From Fibrobacteria bacterium (GTDB lineage Bacteria; Fibrobacterota; Fibrobacteria; UBA11236): DNA of 56,433 nt. Positions 44,051 to 53,494 of the stretch are shown one piece after another (positions within the stretch are counted from its first letter, which is position 1; each line of letters opens with the position of its first letter). The position numbers and the translations under genes are program-made. Location: positions 1 to 56,433 of the forward strand of contig JANYDA010000055.1 of the NCBI GenBank assembly GCA_025360005.1, written 5' to 3'. Under the pieces are notes generated by a model, which saw only the letters and a list, made by a program, of their open reading frames with translations, made no database searches and was not told where the DNA came from.

Positions 44051-45123
44051 AAATAATCCCCAAGGCCTTGTCCATGCTCCTGGCTTTCTGCGCCGCCGCC
44101 GCTCTGCGTCCCGCGCGCGCGCAAGAAAACGGCGCTCCCTCCTCAGGTAACGTGGACGCGACTTCCCAGTCCGCCCCCAAGAATCCCCTGGCCCTGGGCA
44201 ACGCCTTGTATGAAAAAGGGGATTACGCCGCCGCCGCCGATCAATACCTCAAGGCAGCCCGCGCGGACAAGCTCCAGATCAACCGCGCCTTCGCCTGGTT
44301 CAACCTGGGCAATTGCGATGTCCAGACCAAGGCCAACAACAAGGCCGTCGTGGCCTATCGCCGCAGCCTGGAAGAGGCGCCCACCTTCACCCGCGCGTGG
44401 ATGCTGCTGGGCGAAGTATACGCCGCCATGGGCGCGGTGGGGGATGCCTTCCCCTGTTTCCGCCGGGCCCTGGAAATCGATGGCCCCAACGTGCGCGCCT
44501 ACCAGATGCTGGGAGAGCTTTCGCTCAAAGCCGGGGACATTCCGGAAGCCCTGGAGAATTTCGACGCGGCCCTGAAGCTGGAACCCAACCAATCGGATAT
44601 CTACCTGGCCATGGCGGAAGCCAACGCGCGCATCCGCGACTACGCCGCCGCCCAGAAGGTGATGGAGGAAGCCATCCTGATGATCCCCCTGCCTCCCGCT
44701 GATCTCTACTTCTACCTGGGCCAGCTCTACGAGTTGGGCGAGAACGATCGCAAGGCGGTGCGTGCCTACGAAGAAGGCCTCGCCATCGCCCCCAATCGCG
44801 CGGAATATTACCTGCGGATTTCCGCCATCCATGAGCGCGGCGGCGACGATTTCCTTTCCCTGCTCACCCTGGAGCAGGCCGTCAAGGCCGGCATCAAGAA
44901 GCCGGAGATCCGCCTGAAACGCGGGACTATCTTCTTCGCGCAGAAGCGATATGACAGGGCCTTGGAGGAGTTCAAGGCGGCGTATGAGCTGGGGAGCCTG
45001 CAGGGGCGGAGCGGGATAGAGAATGTGGCGGCGATCTATTACAATGCCGGCGACAGGAAAAAATCGGAGCAGATCCTTTCCGATATGAGGGGCGGCGGCG
45101 CTGCTCCGCGGGCCGATAAGTGA
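44047..45123 (+). CDS. TPR-repeat periplasmic protein of the TonB operon, 358 aa
   Basis: A signal peptide (1-24) precedes about eight tetratricopeptide repeats (residues 45-340), for example ALGNALYEKGDYAAAADQYL, AYQMLGELSLKAGDIPEAL and YFYLGQLYELGENDRKAVRAYE. TPR proteins commonly close DUF3450/TtpC-type TonB operons and are thought to assist complex assembly in the periplasm. It starts inside the tonB stop codon (ATGA). Confidence 0.9.
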   Translation: MKIIPKALSMLLAFCAAAALRPARAQENGAPSSGNVDATSQSAPKNPLALGNALYEKGDYAAAADQYLKAARADKLQINRAFAWFNLGNCDVQTKANNKAVVAYRRSLEEAPTFTRAWMLLGEVYAAMGAVGDAFPCFRRALEIDGPNVRAYQMLGELSLKAGDIPEALENFDAALKLEPNQSDIYLAMAEANARIRDYAAAQKVMEEAILMIPLPPADLYFYLGQLYELGENDRKAVRAYEEGLAIAPNRAEYYLRISAIHERGGDDFLSLLTLEQAVKAGIKKPEIRLKRGTIFFAQKRYDRALEEFKAAYELGSLQGRSGIENVAAIYYNAGDRKKSEQILSDMRGGGAAPRADK

Positions 45124-45170
45124 GTACTTTTGCGGCACCCGTGCCGGCTTTCTGAAAGGAATCCCATCGA

Positions 45171-46796
45171 ATGAGACAAGCATTGATCACCGCATCGGCC
45201 TTGGGCGCGCTGTGCCTGTGCGGCCTGCCCGCCCGCTCCCGGGCGATGGATATCCCTTCCGATCTGAAGATGAGGTTCATGGGAAACGACGCGGACGCGC
45301 GCGGCAAATCCATGTCCGCGGGTCCCTCCGATGCGCCCGACAACTCCATCGACTCCTTGCGCTACATGGTGGGCGCCGGGGACGGCTTCCGGATTTCCAT
45401 CGTGGGCATGCCCAGCCAGGAATATACCCCGGTCATCGATTTGAAAGGGAACCTGTATGAAGGCGATATCGGCCTCATCCCTTTGGGGAAGGTCAATCTG
45501 GCCGCGGCGCAATCGATCATCGCGGAGAAGGTGGTCAAAGCGCTCCACAATAAATACCAGGTCTATGTTACCCTCAGGCACGTTAAATCCGCCGGCATTA
45601 CGGTATCCGGGATGGTCAGCAATTCCGGGACCTATGTCATGGCCGGCAACCTGCATTTGCTGGACGCCATCAAGCTCGCCAACGGCGGCAACGTGCCTCC
45701 CCTGTCCAAGGTGGATTTCCGATCGGTGGAAATCCGTAACGGGGATTCGGTCAAGGTTTTCGATCTGCTCCGCTTCCTCTCCAAGCAGGACATCTCACAG
45801 AACCCATACGTATACCCGGGGGATAACATCCACCTGGGGGCGCAGGACGCGCGGGTATTCGTGGCCGGCGAGATCCAGGATCCCATCAAAGGCGCCATCC
45901 CCTTGAAGCCGGGGGAAACCCTGGGGGACATCCTGTCCTTGCTGCGCCTCAAGCACTCCGCCGACAGCGGATCCATCCTTATCCACAGCGCCGGCGGAGG
46001 CTCATCCGGCCCCGTGAATGCGGGGGATTTCAAATCCAAGCTGCTCGGCAACAACGATGTCATCACCATCGGCTCCCGCATGCAGATGCGGCGGCCGGAT
46101 ACGGTGGCCCTATCCGGCGAGGTCAACCGGCCCGGCACCTATGCGCTAACGGGCGGGGACGCCACCATCGCCTCCATCCTGGCCGCCGCGGGCGGGGCCA
46201 CGGCCCAAGGCGATACGGAGAGGGTCTTTATCCTCCGGCATAGGAAAATGGAACAGGTGATGGAGGGGTTCACCACACCGGAGTATGCCGGCCCCCCGTC
46301 TGCCTTGCCCGCAAACGCCATACTCGGCTCCATGGAAACCGTGCGGCCGGAGGTTTTCTATTCCATGAACGACTTGCGGCAATCGGGCGATTTCTCCGTG
46401 ATCGAAGGCGCCATGGCCCGGGAAAAAGGGGTGCTGGAGGACGGGGATGAAATCAATATCCCCCGCCGGGAGCGCTTTGTCTATGTCAGCGGTTGCGTGC
46501 GCAGTCCCGGAGCCTATCCTTTCGTAGCCGGCGCGGGCCCGGAACATTATGTGGATCAGGCCCAGGGATACAGCGATAAGGCCGATAAGAAGAACATCTA
46601 CGTCCTGGCCACCTACAAGTCTGTCATGCAATTGAAGCCGGCGGGGAATCCGCGCGCGGGCGATATCATCGTGGTTCCGACCGCGGTGGAATACAAGCGC
46701 TTCACCAACATTTACCTGCCGCTGCTGCAGATTATCCCGGCCATCATCAGCGTGGTGCTGACGATCGTCATCGTGGCCAAGCAGAAGGGCGGCTGA
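45171..46796 (+). CDS. wza: Wza-like polysaccharide export protein with SLBB domains, 541 aa
   Basis: A signal peptide (1-25) is followed by the poly_export domain (YMVGAGDGFRISIVGMPSQEYTPVI), repeated SLBB domains (AGITVSGMVSNSGTYVMAG, RVFVAGEIQDPIKGAIPL, VALSGEVNRPGTYALTG, FVYVSGCVRSPGAYPFVAG) and a C-terminal membrane helix (about 512-535). It forms a periplasm-spanning export channel for the polysaccharide made by the genes to the right. A lipobox is not obvious, and the C-terminal helix may anchor it instead. It begins 48 bases after the TonB operon and may be partly co-transcribed. Confidence 0.9.
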   Translation: MRQALITASALGALCLCGLPARSRAMDIPSDLKMRFMGNDADARGKSMSAGPSDAPDNSIDSLRYMVGAGDGFRISIVGMPSQEYTPVIDLKGNLYEGDIGLIPLGKVNLAAAQSIIAEKVVKALHNKYQVYVTLRHVKSAGITVSGMVSNSGTYVMAGNLHLLDAIKLANGGNVPPLSKVDFRSVEIRNGDSVKVFDLLRFLSKQDISQNPYVYPGDNIHLGAQDARVFVAGEIQDPIKGAIPLKPGETLGDILSLLRLKHSADSGSILIHSAGGGSSGPVNAGDFKSKLLGNNDVITIGSRMQMRRPDTVALSGEVNRPGTYALTGGDATIASILAAAGGATAQGDTERVFILRHRKMEQVMEGFTTPEYAGPPSALPANAILGSMETVRPEVFYSMNDLRQSGDFSVIEGAMAREKGVLEDGDEINIPRRERFVYVSGCVRSPGAYPFVAGAGPEHYVDQAQGYSDKADKKNIYVLATYKSVMQLKPAGNPRAGDIIVVPTAVEYKRFTNIYLPLLQIIPAIISVVLTIVIVAKQKGG

Positions 46797-46805
46797 AAAG
46801 GTTTT

Positions 46806-47582
46806 TTATACGGGCTTGCGCGTCACGAAGGTAAGGCAGTCGAAAGTCCCAAAACGGATATCGTCCGCGGCCTTGGAAACGCGGATGTCCACAAGGTAGC
46901 CGACCTGTCCTAGATAAGCCGCCAAGTCGAACCCGAAATAGGTATAGGTGGGGATCAATCCGCGGATGGGATCGCCATGGTACTCGATAGGGCCTTTGGG
47001 ATGCAGGACGCCATCCTTCCGTTCGAAAAGATCCTCGCTTTTGCTGCGGTGGTAGAAGGGAACGGAAAAGACATGCACCCCGCCAGGCTTCAGCACCCGA
47101 TATACCTCCAGGAACCCTTTGCGGTAATCCTGCAAATGCTCGAAGACGTCTTCCGAAAGGATCAGATCGAAGCAATCATCCGGAAAGGACAACCGTTCCA
47201 GGTTCTGACACATTCTCCCGTCCTTGAATTGGCCCGGGGCCACGTCATCGAAGTACTCCGTACAGATGATATTGGGGTGCTGCCCCATCCGCTTTACGAT
47301 AGGCCCCATGCTAGCGGTATTGAAGACACTTATCCCGGGATGCGATCCGAAGGCGGCTAGATCGGATATCCCTTGCCCGGCGAAGGCTTCCAGGATGCAG
47401 ATGGCCATATGGCGGTGGCGGGCCACGCAGCCGCAACGCACGCAGATGGCATCGTTGCGGATGCTTTCCAGCGGCAGCGACAGCAGGAACCAGGTCCGTT
47501 TGCGGCAGAGCGCGCAAAAGCCGGAACGATGTTTCCAAAGGTATCGCGGACGCGCGAATTTAAGGAAAGTGTTGAACTTCAT
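46806..47582 (-). CDS. SAM-dependent class I methyltransferase, 258 aa
   Basis: The N-terminus has a zinc-binding-like cysteine set (CALCRKRTW ... CVRCGCVARHRH). It is followed by a methyltransferase type 11 core: LSFPDDCFDLILSEDVFEHLQDY and VLKPGGVHVFSVPF. It likely modifies a sugar or carrier intermediate of the surface polysaccharide. The start at 47582 is supported by GAGGG and lies 7 bases after the fkbM-type gene stop. Its 3' end is only 9 bases from the convergent wza stop. Confidence 0.85.
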   Translation of the reverse strand: MKFNTFLKFARPRYLWKHRSGFCALCRKRTWFLLSLPLESIRNDAICVRCGCVARHRHMAICILEAFAGQGISDLAAFGSHPGISVFNTASMGPIVKRMGQHPNIICTEYFDDVAPGQFKDGRMCQNLERLSFPDDCFDLILSEDVFEHLQDYRKGFLEVYRVLKPGGVHVFSVPFYHRSKSEDLFERKDGVLHPKGPIEYHGDPIRGLIPTYTYFGFDLAAYLGQVGYLVDIRVSKAADDIRFGTFDCLTFVTRKPV

Positions 47583-47589
47583 CGGGCCC

Positions 47590-48474
47590 TCATGCGGCGG
47601 GCATTTTGTGGGGCGGTAACGCGAGCGTATTGGCGGACAGATCGGGATACGATGTTTCCCGCCATTTTCCGAACCCTTCGATTTTGAAAAATCTATACCC
47701 AAGCCCGCGGAGATTGTCCTCGATCATCTTGAAAACAGGCTTCCCACGGTAGGCTTCGAATGCGGGCAAGGTTTCGTAGTAGAGTACCGGCTTATGCTTT
47801 TCCCAGGTGCGCATCCCGCCCAGAATGACTTCATACTCCATGCTCTCCACGTCGATTTTCACGAAGTCGAGTTTAACAATCGGGTTCCTGGCGAAGAAAA
47901 TATCAACGGTTGTCACGGGCACTCGCGACCCGTCGTTGAGGACTTTATCGGAAAGGTTCGCGTTACCCCTAGCCGCCTCATGCTCATGCCAATACAAAGT
48001 GCCCTCCTTATCCGACAGCCCCATCCGCAGTGGCACGATGGCGGCCGTATGTTCGGGATTGAGTGCCAGGTTCGCGAGCAACCGATTGTGGGTCAAATCG
48101 CCAGGTTCAAACGAGAAAACCCGCCCCATGGGACCGGTGGCTTTAGCGATGGCGAAAGCGATCGCGCCCACATTGGCCCCCACATCCATGCAAACATCCC
48201 CCGGCTTCACGAATGCGCGCACGATGGCAACGGTCAATGGATCATAGCGTCCCGACAGCATAGCCCTTTCAATAACATAGGTCGTATCGATGTCCGCCTT
48301 CACATCGCCCAAGTACCAATCCATCCGGAATCGCCGGCCTTCCGGAAGGCCCACATGCAGCTTCGGAAGGGTCCGCACGAGCGAAGCCAATATGGAGTCG
48401 GGTAAATGGCGCATACCCCCCTTCAATATTTTGATAACCAACGCTTTCAACTTTCCTCCATTTATTTCTTCCAC
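47590..48474 (-). CDS. FkbM-family methyltransferase, 294 aa
   Basis: The SAM-binding core is clear: CMDVGANVGAIAFAIAKATG, VFSFEPGDLTHNRLLANLAL, and DFVKIDVESMEYEVILGGMR near the active site. FkbM enzymes O-methylate sugars or lipids and are common in polysaccharide loci. It shares the minus strand with the glycosyltransferase genes, 12 bases after the GT2 stop, so they form one operon. Confidence 0.9.
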   Translation of the reverse strand: MEEINGGKLKALVIKILKGGMRHLPDSILASLVRTLPKLHVGLPEGRRFRMDWYLGDVKADIDTTYVIERAMLSGRYDPLTVAIVRAFVKPGDVCMDVGANVGAIAFAIAKATGPMGRVFSFEPGDLTHNRLLANLALNPEHTAAIVPLRMGLSDKEGTLYWHEHEAARGNANLSDKVLNDGSRVPVTTVDIFFARNPIVKLDFVKIDVESMEYEVILGGMRTWEKHKPVLYYETLPAFEAYRGKPVFKMIEDNLRGLGYRFFKIEGFGKWRETSYPDLSANTLALPPHKMPAA

Positions 48475-48486
48475 CGCGAAGTCATT

Positions 48487-49398
48487 TCAGATCTTTCCCA
48501 ATTTCCCGCGGAACGCGTCCCATATTCCCCTGACGAAAACCGCGAACATGCCCGGGTGCCGGACCTTGTAGAGAAGCAAGAAAAACAGGAACACCAGGTA
48601 GATTAGCCTACGGAAGGGATCGGACCTGGCCAGGATGATATGCGTCTGGTTGCGGATCCGGTAATACTCCTTAGGAGTACCGGAGCGATCCGTGGCGGAG
48701 CTTACCTTATGGCGGATCACCATTCCGGGAATGTGGCGCAGTCTTATCCCGGCGGCCCGCAACCTCAGGGAGAAATCCAAATCCTCCCGGTACATGAAGT
48801 AACGATCGTCCAGCAAACCGACTTTCCTGTAGACCCAGGATGGGACCAGGATCAGGCATCCGGATACGAAATCGAAGGGCGCCGCGTCGGTGGGATCCAT
48901 GATGCGGCGGATATCATATATCCAGCAGGTAATGCGGCCGGAATTGGTGGAAGGTTGCCCCGTAGTATAGTCCAGAACCCAACCCGCCTTGACTTGGTCC
49001 GGGTAGGCGCGGATGCCTTGCAACGCCGCCTCGGCAAAGCCCGCGCAAACCACGGCATCATTATTCAAAAGCATAATGTGCGGGACATCCTCGGCGAAGG
49101 CTGCCTTGATCCCAAGGTTCACCCCTCCGGTATAACCCAGGTTCTCCCCGGGCTCCAGGTACCGAAAAGGCATTCCGGATCCCGCCAGGAATTCCGTCAA
49201 CGGCTTGCGTGAGCCATCCTGGACGTAATTATTGATCACGAAGAATTTAAAGCCAGTGAAGCCGGTATCCAGGAAGGATTGAAGGCATTCAAGGGTATCT
49301 TCGGGGATACGGTAATTGAGAAGGATGCATGCGATCTCGATTTTAGGGGGAATGGGTTCCTCGCCCACCGCCCGCGTCTCGCCCAGGTAATCGCTCAT
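48487..49398 (-). CDS. Glycosyltransferase family 2, 303 aa
   Basis: A GT-A fold enzyme of the rhamnosyl/WcaA-like type: IEIACILLNYRIPEDTLECL, LGYTGGVNLGIKAAF and the donor/metal-binding HIMLLNNDAVV. The later conserved region GLLDDRYFMYREDLDFSLRL carries the catalytic-base acidic residues. A C-terminal hydrophobic stretch (LVFLFFLLLYKV) probably attaches it to the inner membrane. It adds one sugar to the repeat unit. Start overlaps the GT4 gene stop (ATGA). Confidence 0.92.
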   Translation of the reverse strand: MSDYLGETRAVGEEPIPPKIEIACILLNYRIPEDTLECLQSFLDTGFTGFKFFVINNYVQDGSRKPLTEFLAGSGMPFRYLEPGENLGYTGGVNLGIKAAFAEDVPHIMLLNNDAVVCAGFAEAALQGIRAYPDQVKAGWVLDYTTGQPSTNSGRITCWIYDIRRIMDPTDAAPFDFVSGCLILVPSWVYRKVGLLDDRYFMYREDLDFSLRLRAAGIRLRHIPGMVIRHKVSSATDRSGTPKEYYRIRNQTHIILARSDPFRRLIYLVFLFFLLLYKVRHPGMFAVFVRGIWDAFRGKLGKI

Positions 49399-50561
49399 GG
49401 CGCCAATATCCCCAGGAGTTGCCGACCCATAGACTCCATGGTGAAATGCGCCTCTACTGCCTCCCGATTGGCATCCGCCAACTCCTTATACGCATGCGGC
49501 GCCAAGAGCTCGGTAATCCTTTCGGCCAGATCCTGCGCGGATTCCCATAGTGGGATGCGCAACTCCTCCAATCCCTCCGCCCCCAGCGGCGTTGAGAGCA
49601 CGGGCCTTCCGAACGCGACCGCTTCCACCACCTTGGTACGCAAACCCCGCCCGGTCCGGACCGCATTCACGAAGATCCCGATCGAACCGTAAAAATCTTC
49701 CAAGCGGGAAACGTCCTCCTGAAGGGTTATCTTTTCCTGTCCTCGGCAAAATGCCTTCAGCTCGGGAGTCATTCCCCGGCCCGCCAGCACCAAGCGAAGA
49801 TCGGGCACCTTTTCCTCCAATACCGGGAACAGTTCTGTAGCTAGCCACATGGCCGCATCGATATTGGGCAGGTGCCCGTAATTGCCGATGAATCCCAGTA
49901 TCTTGGGATCCGCCGCGGCTTCCAATCGGGGATAGCCCTCCAAGGGAATCCCGTATTTCAGGACTTGTGATTGCAAAGCGGGAAAGAGGGACCGTATAAC
50001 GGTTTGCTCCTCTTTGGAAATGCAGATGAAGGCGGATGTCGAGCGCAACTTGCGCCGGTAATAGGCGACGCCTTGCCGCAGTCGCCAGGCATTCTTCAGG
50101 CGCGAGGCCGGATTGGATCCGCCGCCCCTGGAGGCTGCTTTGCGGTAGCTTTCCAATAACAAGTCGTCTTCCAAATACACTACTTTGCCCAACAGCCGGT
50201 CCCAACCCTTCCCCAGGAAAGTCAAGGCAAGCGGGAACGCCAGCAAGGTGGCATCGAACCGCTTGCCCGCCAGAAAACCCGCTATCAAATCCTTTTGGCC
50301 ATGGACTTCATGCTCCAACTCGATGGGCAAGGAGAGGAAACGGCGCCATAGGGATTTGCGTCCGGTCTGGGATAGGTACAAGGCGTTCCGGAATTCAGCG
50401 GGAGGCGCGCCTCCCTGGGGCCATTCCCGGCACCCGTCGATGCAGAAGAGATGGAGGTCGGATATTTTGGCAAGCTCGCGGGCGAAATAATAGAGGCGTT
50501 TGGCCCCGCCATAGCGGGTTTCCCCAAAGAGCGCCATCGAGGAAAGGAATAGGATTTTCAT
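49395..50561 (-). CDS. Glycosyltransferase family 4-like protein, 388 aa
   Basis: A GT-B fold enzyme: MKILFLSSMALFGETRYGGA start, CISKEEQTVIRSLFP, FIGNYGHLPNIDAAMWLA and the C-terminal nucleotide-sugar site region RTGRGLRTKVVEAVAFGRPVLSTPLGAEGL, with the E(x7)E-like VVEAVAFGRP. Similar to GT1/GT4 enzymes of capsule and O-antigen loci. It is the first gene of the leftward operon; the intergenic region before it also holds the wzx promoter on the other strand. Confidence 0.9.
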   Translation of the reverse strand: MKILFLSSMALFGETRYGGAKRLYYFARELAKISDLHLFCIDGCREWPQGGAPPAEFRNALYLSQTGRKSLWRRFLSLPIELEHEVHGQKDLIAGFLAGKRFDATLLAFPLALTFLGKGWDRLLGKVVYLEDDLLLESYRKAASRGGGSNPASRLKNAWRLRQGVAYYRRKLRSTSAFICISKEEQTVIRSLFPALQSQVLKYGIPLEGYPRLEAAADPKILGFIGNYGHLPNIDAAMWLATELFPVLEEKVPDLRLVLAGRGMTPELKAFCRGQEKITLQEDVSRLEDFYGSIGIFVNAVRTGRGLRTKVVEAVAFGRPVLSTPLGAEGLEELRIPLWESAQDLAERITELLAPHAYKELADANREAVEAHFTMESMGRQLLGILAP

Positions 50562-50730
50562 CGGACCGGAACGTTTCCGGGCAAGTGGCGCCGCATAGGA
50601 ACCAATATAGCAAACCGGCTTTGCCGGACCGGTCCCGGGAAGCCCATGGGGAAGGTCTTACGCCCGAACGGTACCCTATCCTATATGCTATAATTGTCTG
50701 CCTCCACACCCGGACTCGATCGGATCCCGC

Positions 50731-52191
50731 ATGGATGCCATGCCGTCGCTGAAGAAAAATTATCTTCTCAATACCCTCCTTACCGGCATCAATATCCTTT
50801 TCCCGCTGGTGATTTCCGCCTATGCGGCCAGGGTGCTGGGCGCCCAGGCCATGGGATCCATCTATTTCGCCGCGGGACTTACGGGATACATCCTAGTTGT
50901 CACGGCGAATGCCATCCCCCTGTATGGGGTGCGGGAAATCGGGAAGATACGCGGAGACGCGGATCGATTGGGGAAAGTGTTCAGCGAGCTTTTCTGGCTG
51001 AACCTTATGCTCTCCTTCTTCGCCATCGCCCTTTTTCTAGCGAGCGTATTCTTCATTCCCCGATTCAGCCAGAACCTGAAGGTGTTCCTGCTCATGGGAG
51101 GCATCATTCTGGTGCAAGCGTTTTCCGTGGATTACCTGTTCCAAGGGCTGGAGCGTTACGGGAACCTGGCGCTGCGGACCATACTGACCAAAGTTCTCAC
51201 CATGCTCCTGATCCTGGTATTCGTGCATGGCCCCGGCGATTACCTGATCTATGCGGGAATCTTTTCCACGGGCGGCCTGGCCGGGAACCTGATGGGGCTG
51301 TTCAACATCCGCCGGTATACGGGGCTGAAGTTTCGGGGCCTGGATTTACGGAGGCACCTGCGGCCCCTGGCGCCATTGCTCATTTTCTGTTTGATCGGCA
51401 GCATCTATATCAATTTCGACAGCATTTTATTGGGCTTGCTGACCGATAATTACAGCGTGGGCATTTACAACATTGGTATAAGGACGACCAGGACGGCGAT
51501 CACCATGATAAGCTCCCTGGGAGTGGTACTGGTCCCGCGCTTCTCCTTTTACCTGGGGAACAACCATCTTGATGAGCATTCCCTGCTGGTCCGGCGCACG
51601 GTGGAATACTTCTACATCCTCACCTTCGCGGGCGCTGCCTTTTCCTTCTTTTCCGCATCCGCCCTTATCCCCATGGTTTTCGGCGCCGGATTCAGCGAAG
51701 CCATCCGTGCCGTGCAAATCAGTTCGCCCAACATCATTCTCGTTACCATGGCCGCCTTCCTGGGAGTGCAGATCCTGATGCCCATGGGCAAGGAATCCCT
51801 GCTTGTCTGGGCCTCCCTGGCGGGAGGCGCCGTCAGTCTGGCGCTGGGACTGTTGCTGGTTCCCCGCCTGGGATACAACGGCTCCGCTATCGCTTCCGTG
51901 GGCGCGGAGGCCGCGTCCTTTTCCCTGCTGCTGGCCTTGTCCCGCAAGCATGGCGTGCAGGTGCCCTTCTTTGAAAAGAGGAATCTCATCTACCCGCTCT
52001 GCAGCCTGTGCATCGCCATTCCATCCTCGCTGGCGGTTTGGTTGTGCGGGAGCCGATCACCCGTTGTCCTGGGCGCCTGCATAGCGGGCGTGGGGCTTTA
52101 CTTCGCGGCTATCCTGGGGTTCCGCAAGGAGCTGGCCGCGGAAGCGCTTTCCCTGATCAGGAAACGGTTCCCGCGGAAACCGGCCGGCTGA
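50731..52191 (+). CDS. wzx: Wzx-type polysaccharide flippase (MATE/PST superfamily), 486 aa
   Basis: About 12-14 membrane helices; the N-terminus KKNYLLNTLLTGINILFPLVISAYAARVLGA is the classical polysaccharide-biosynthesis (PST) family start. It flips undecaprenyl-linked repeat units to the periplasm. It is the only plus-strand gene in this half of the locus. A TATAAT at about 50690 may be its -10 box. Its last 35 bases overlap the 3' end of the convergent polymerase gene. Confidence 0.92.
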   Translation: MDAMPSLKKNYLLNTLLTGINILFPLVISAYAARVLGAQAMGSIYFAAGLTGYILVVTANAIPLYGVREIGKIRGDADRLGKVFSELFWLNLMLSFFAIALFLASVFFIPRFSQNLKVFLLMGGIILVQAFSVDYLFQGLERYGNLALRTILTKVLTMLLILVFVHGPGDYLIYAGIFSTGGLAGNLMGLFNIRRYTGLKFRGLDLRRHLRPLAPLLIFCLIGSIYINFDSILLGLLTDNYSVGIYNIGIRTTRTAITMISSLGVVLVPRFSFYLGNNHLDEHSLLVRRTVEYFYILTFAGAAFSFFSASALIPMVFGAGFSEAIRAVQISSPNIILVTMAAFLGVQILMPMGKESLLVWASLAGGAVSLALGLLLVPRLGYNGSAIASVGAEAASFSLLLALSRKHGVQVPFFEKRNLIYPLCSLCIAIPSSLAVWLCGSRSPVVLGACIAGVGLYFAAILGFRKELAAEALSLIRKRFPRKPAG

Positions 52192-53494
52192 ACGGCATCC
52201 TAACGGCTTTCGCAAAGTTGATTTTTTTATGCGCTACCGCCATCACCAACAGATTGACATGGAAAAACCATAGCTCCCAGATGGGGATATGGAAGCTGAG
52301 GACCACGATTGCGATTATGCATCCGTACATGCTGATCCGGAACAGCGTGGGCGCGCGGAGGTTGTTGAAATGGAATTTGGCCAATAGCAAACCGCCCAGC
52401 ATGGGCACGGCGAAGACGCCCGCGGCGCCGAAGTCCTTCCAAAGGTGCCATACGTAAACCACGGTGTTCAATCCCTTGACCCGCTCCGCCATCGGATTCA
52501 TGATGGTATCGTAGCCGAAGGTATCGATCAATCCCGGTTCAATGCGGAACCCGAACAAGGTCACGGCCCGCAGCATCCCCAGGCCCAGCGAATGCGGATG
52601 GAAATACTTCCCTTCCGCGAATTTCGAGAAAGCGTAATTCATGTTCCAGAAATCATTGGCCAGGTACGCGTAGAATCCGGAAGCCCAGGCGATGTTGCGG
52701 GGCAGCTTGATCTTGATGGTTTCGTTCAAGGTCCCGATGGCGTCCTGGCTGATGCGGATCAACGAAGCGGAAATGAAAATCGCCAGGATGGCGACAAGCA
52801 CCAGGAGCAAATGCGATAGCTTGAGGTTTTTCTTCCCGTAGTGGTACAGAACCACCAGGAAGATGAAAAACCGGAATACGTCGAAGCGCGTGATGATGGT
52901 GAGGAAAAGCAAGGTCACCAGGATGAATGCGGCGTAAATGACCTTCAGCCTGATCCCATGGAATCCCCCGAACAGGATCATTTCTACGGCCAGCATCATG
53001 CTGAAGGGGCCGAAGAAGAGCCCGTAATAGGTGATCTGGGTGGCTTCCTGGAATGCCAGCCGCGTCTGCTCCGGAGTGGAGCTGAATACCGGGATCACCC
53101 CGATCACCAGATAGGATGCCAGATAACTGGCCAGGAAGATGGCCACGCAGGCGATCCAGACCGCCTGGAACCATTTCCAATCCATCCGCGCGGCATCCTG
53201 GTGAAGCGCGGCCTTTACTGCGGGTAAATCCACGCGCCAGGCCGGGAACTTGGCCTTGCCCGCCACATCGATCATCACGGCGCCCGCGACGAACATGAAC
53301 GAGGCGCCCCAGAAGAAGAGAAGGGTGCTATGGCACCAGGGGACCTGGATCCTGCTGAGGTTGAGCGCATTGACCGAGAGGAGAAAGCTATAAATGCAAA
53401 TGTAGACGCGCGCGGGCGAGAAAAGATCCTGCTTGTAGGCCAGGGTGAAGGACACCGTGGCGGCGAGCACGCATAGGTAGCCCCACCAGGTCAT
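52157..53494 (-). CDS. wzy: Wzy-like O-antigen/repeat-unit polymerase, 445 aa
   Basis: A polytopic protein with about 11-12 membrane segments and a large central periplasmic loop (about 250-345, containing LPRNIAWASGFYAYLANDFW and GYDTIMNPMAERVKGLNTVV), the layout of Wzy and oligosaccharide repeat-unit polymerases. Sequence conservation in this family is low, so the assignment rests on topology and context between wzx and wzz. It joins repeat units on undecaprenyl pyrophosphate in the periplasm. It overlaps the wzz stop by ATGA. Confidence 0.8.
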   Translation of the reverse strand: MTWWGYLCVLAATVSFTLAYKQDLFSPARVYICIYSFLLSVNALNLSRIQVPWCHSTLLFFWGASFMFVAGAVMIDVAGKAKFPAWRVDLPAVKAALHQDAARMDWKWFQAVWIACVAIFLASYLASYLVIGVIPVFSSTPEQTRLAFQEATQITYYGLFFGPFSMMLAVEMILFGGFHGIRLKVIYAAFILVTLLFLTIITRFDVFRFFIFLVVLYHYGKKNLKLSHLLLVLVAILAIFISASLIRISQDAIGTLNETIKIKLPRNIAWASGFYAYLANDFWNMNYAFSKFAEGKYFHPHSLGLGMLRAVTLFGFRIEPGLIDTFGYDTIMNPMAERVKGLNTVVYVWHLWKDFGAAGVFAVPMLGGLLLAKFHFNNLRAPTLFRISMYGCIIAIVVLSFHIPIWELWFFHVNLLVMAVAHKKINFAKAVRMPFSRPVSAGTVS

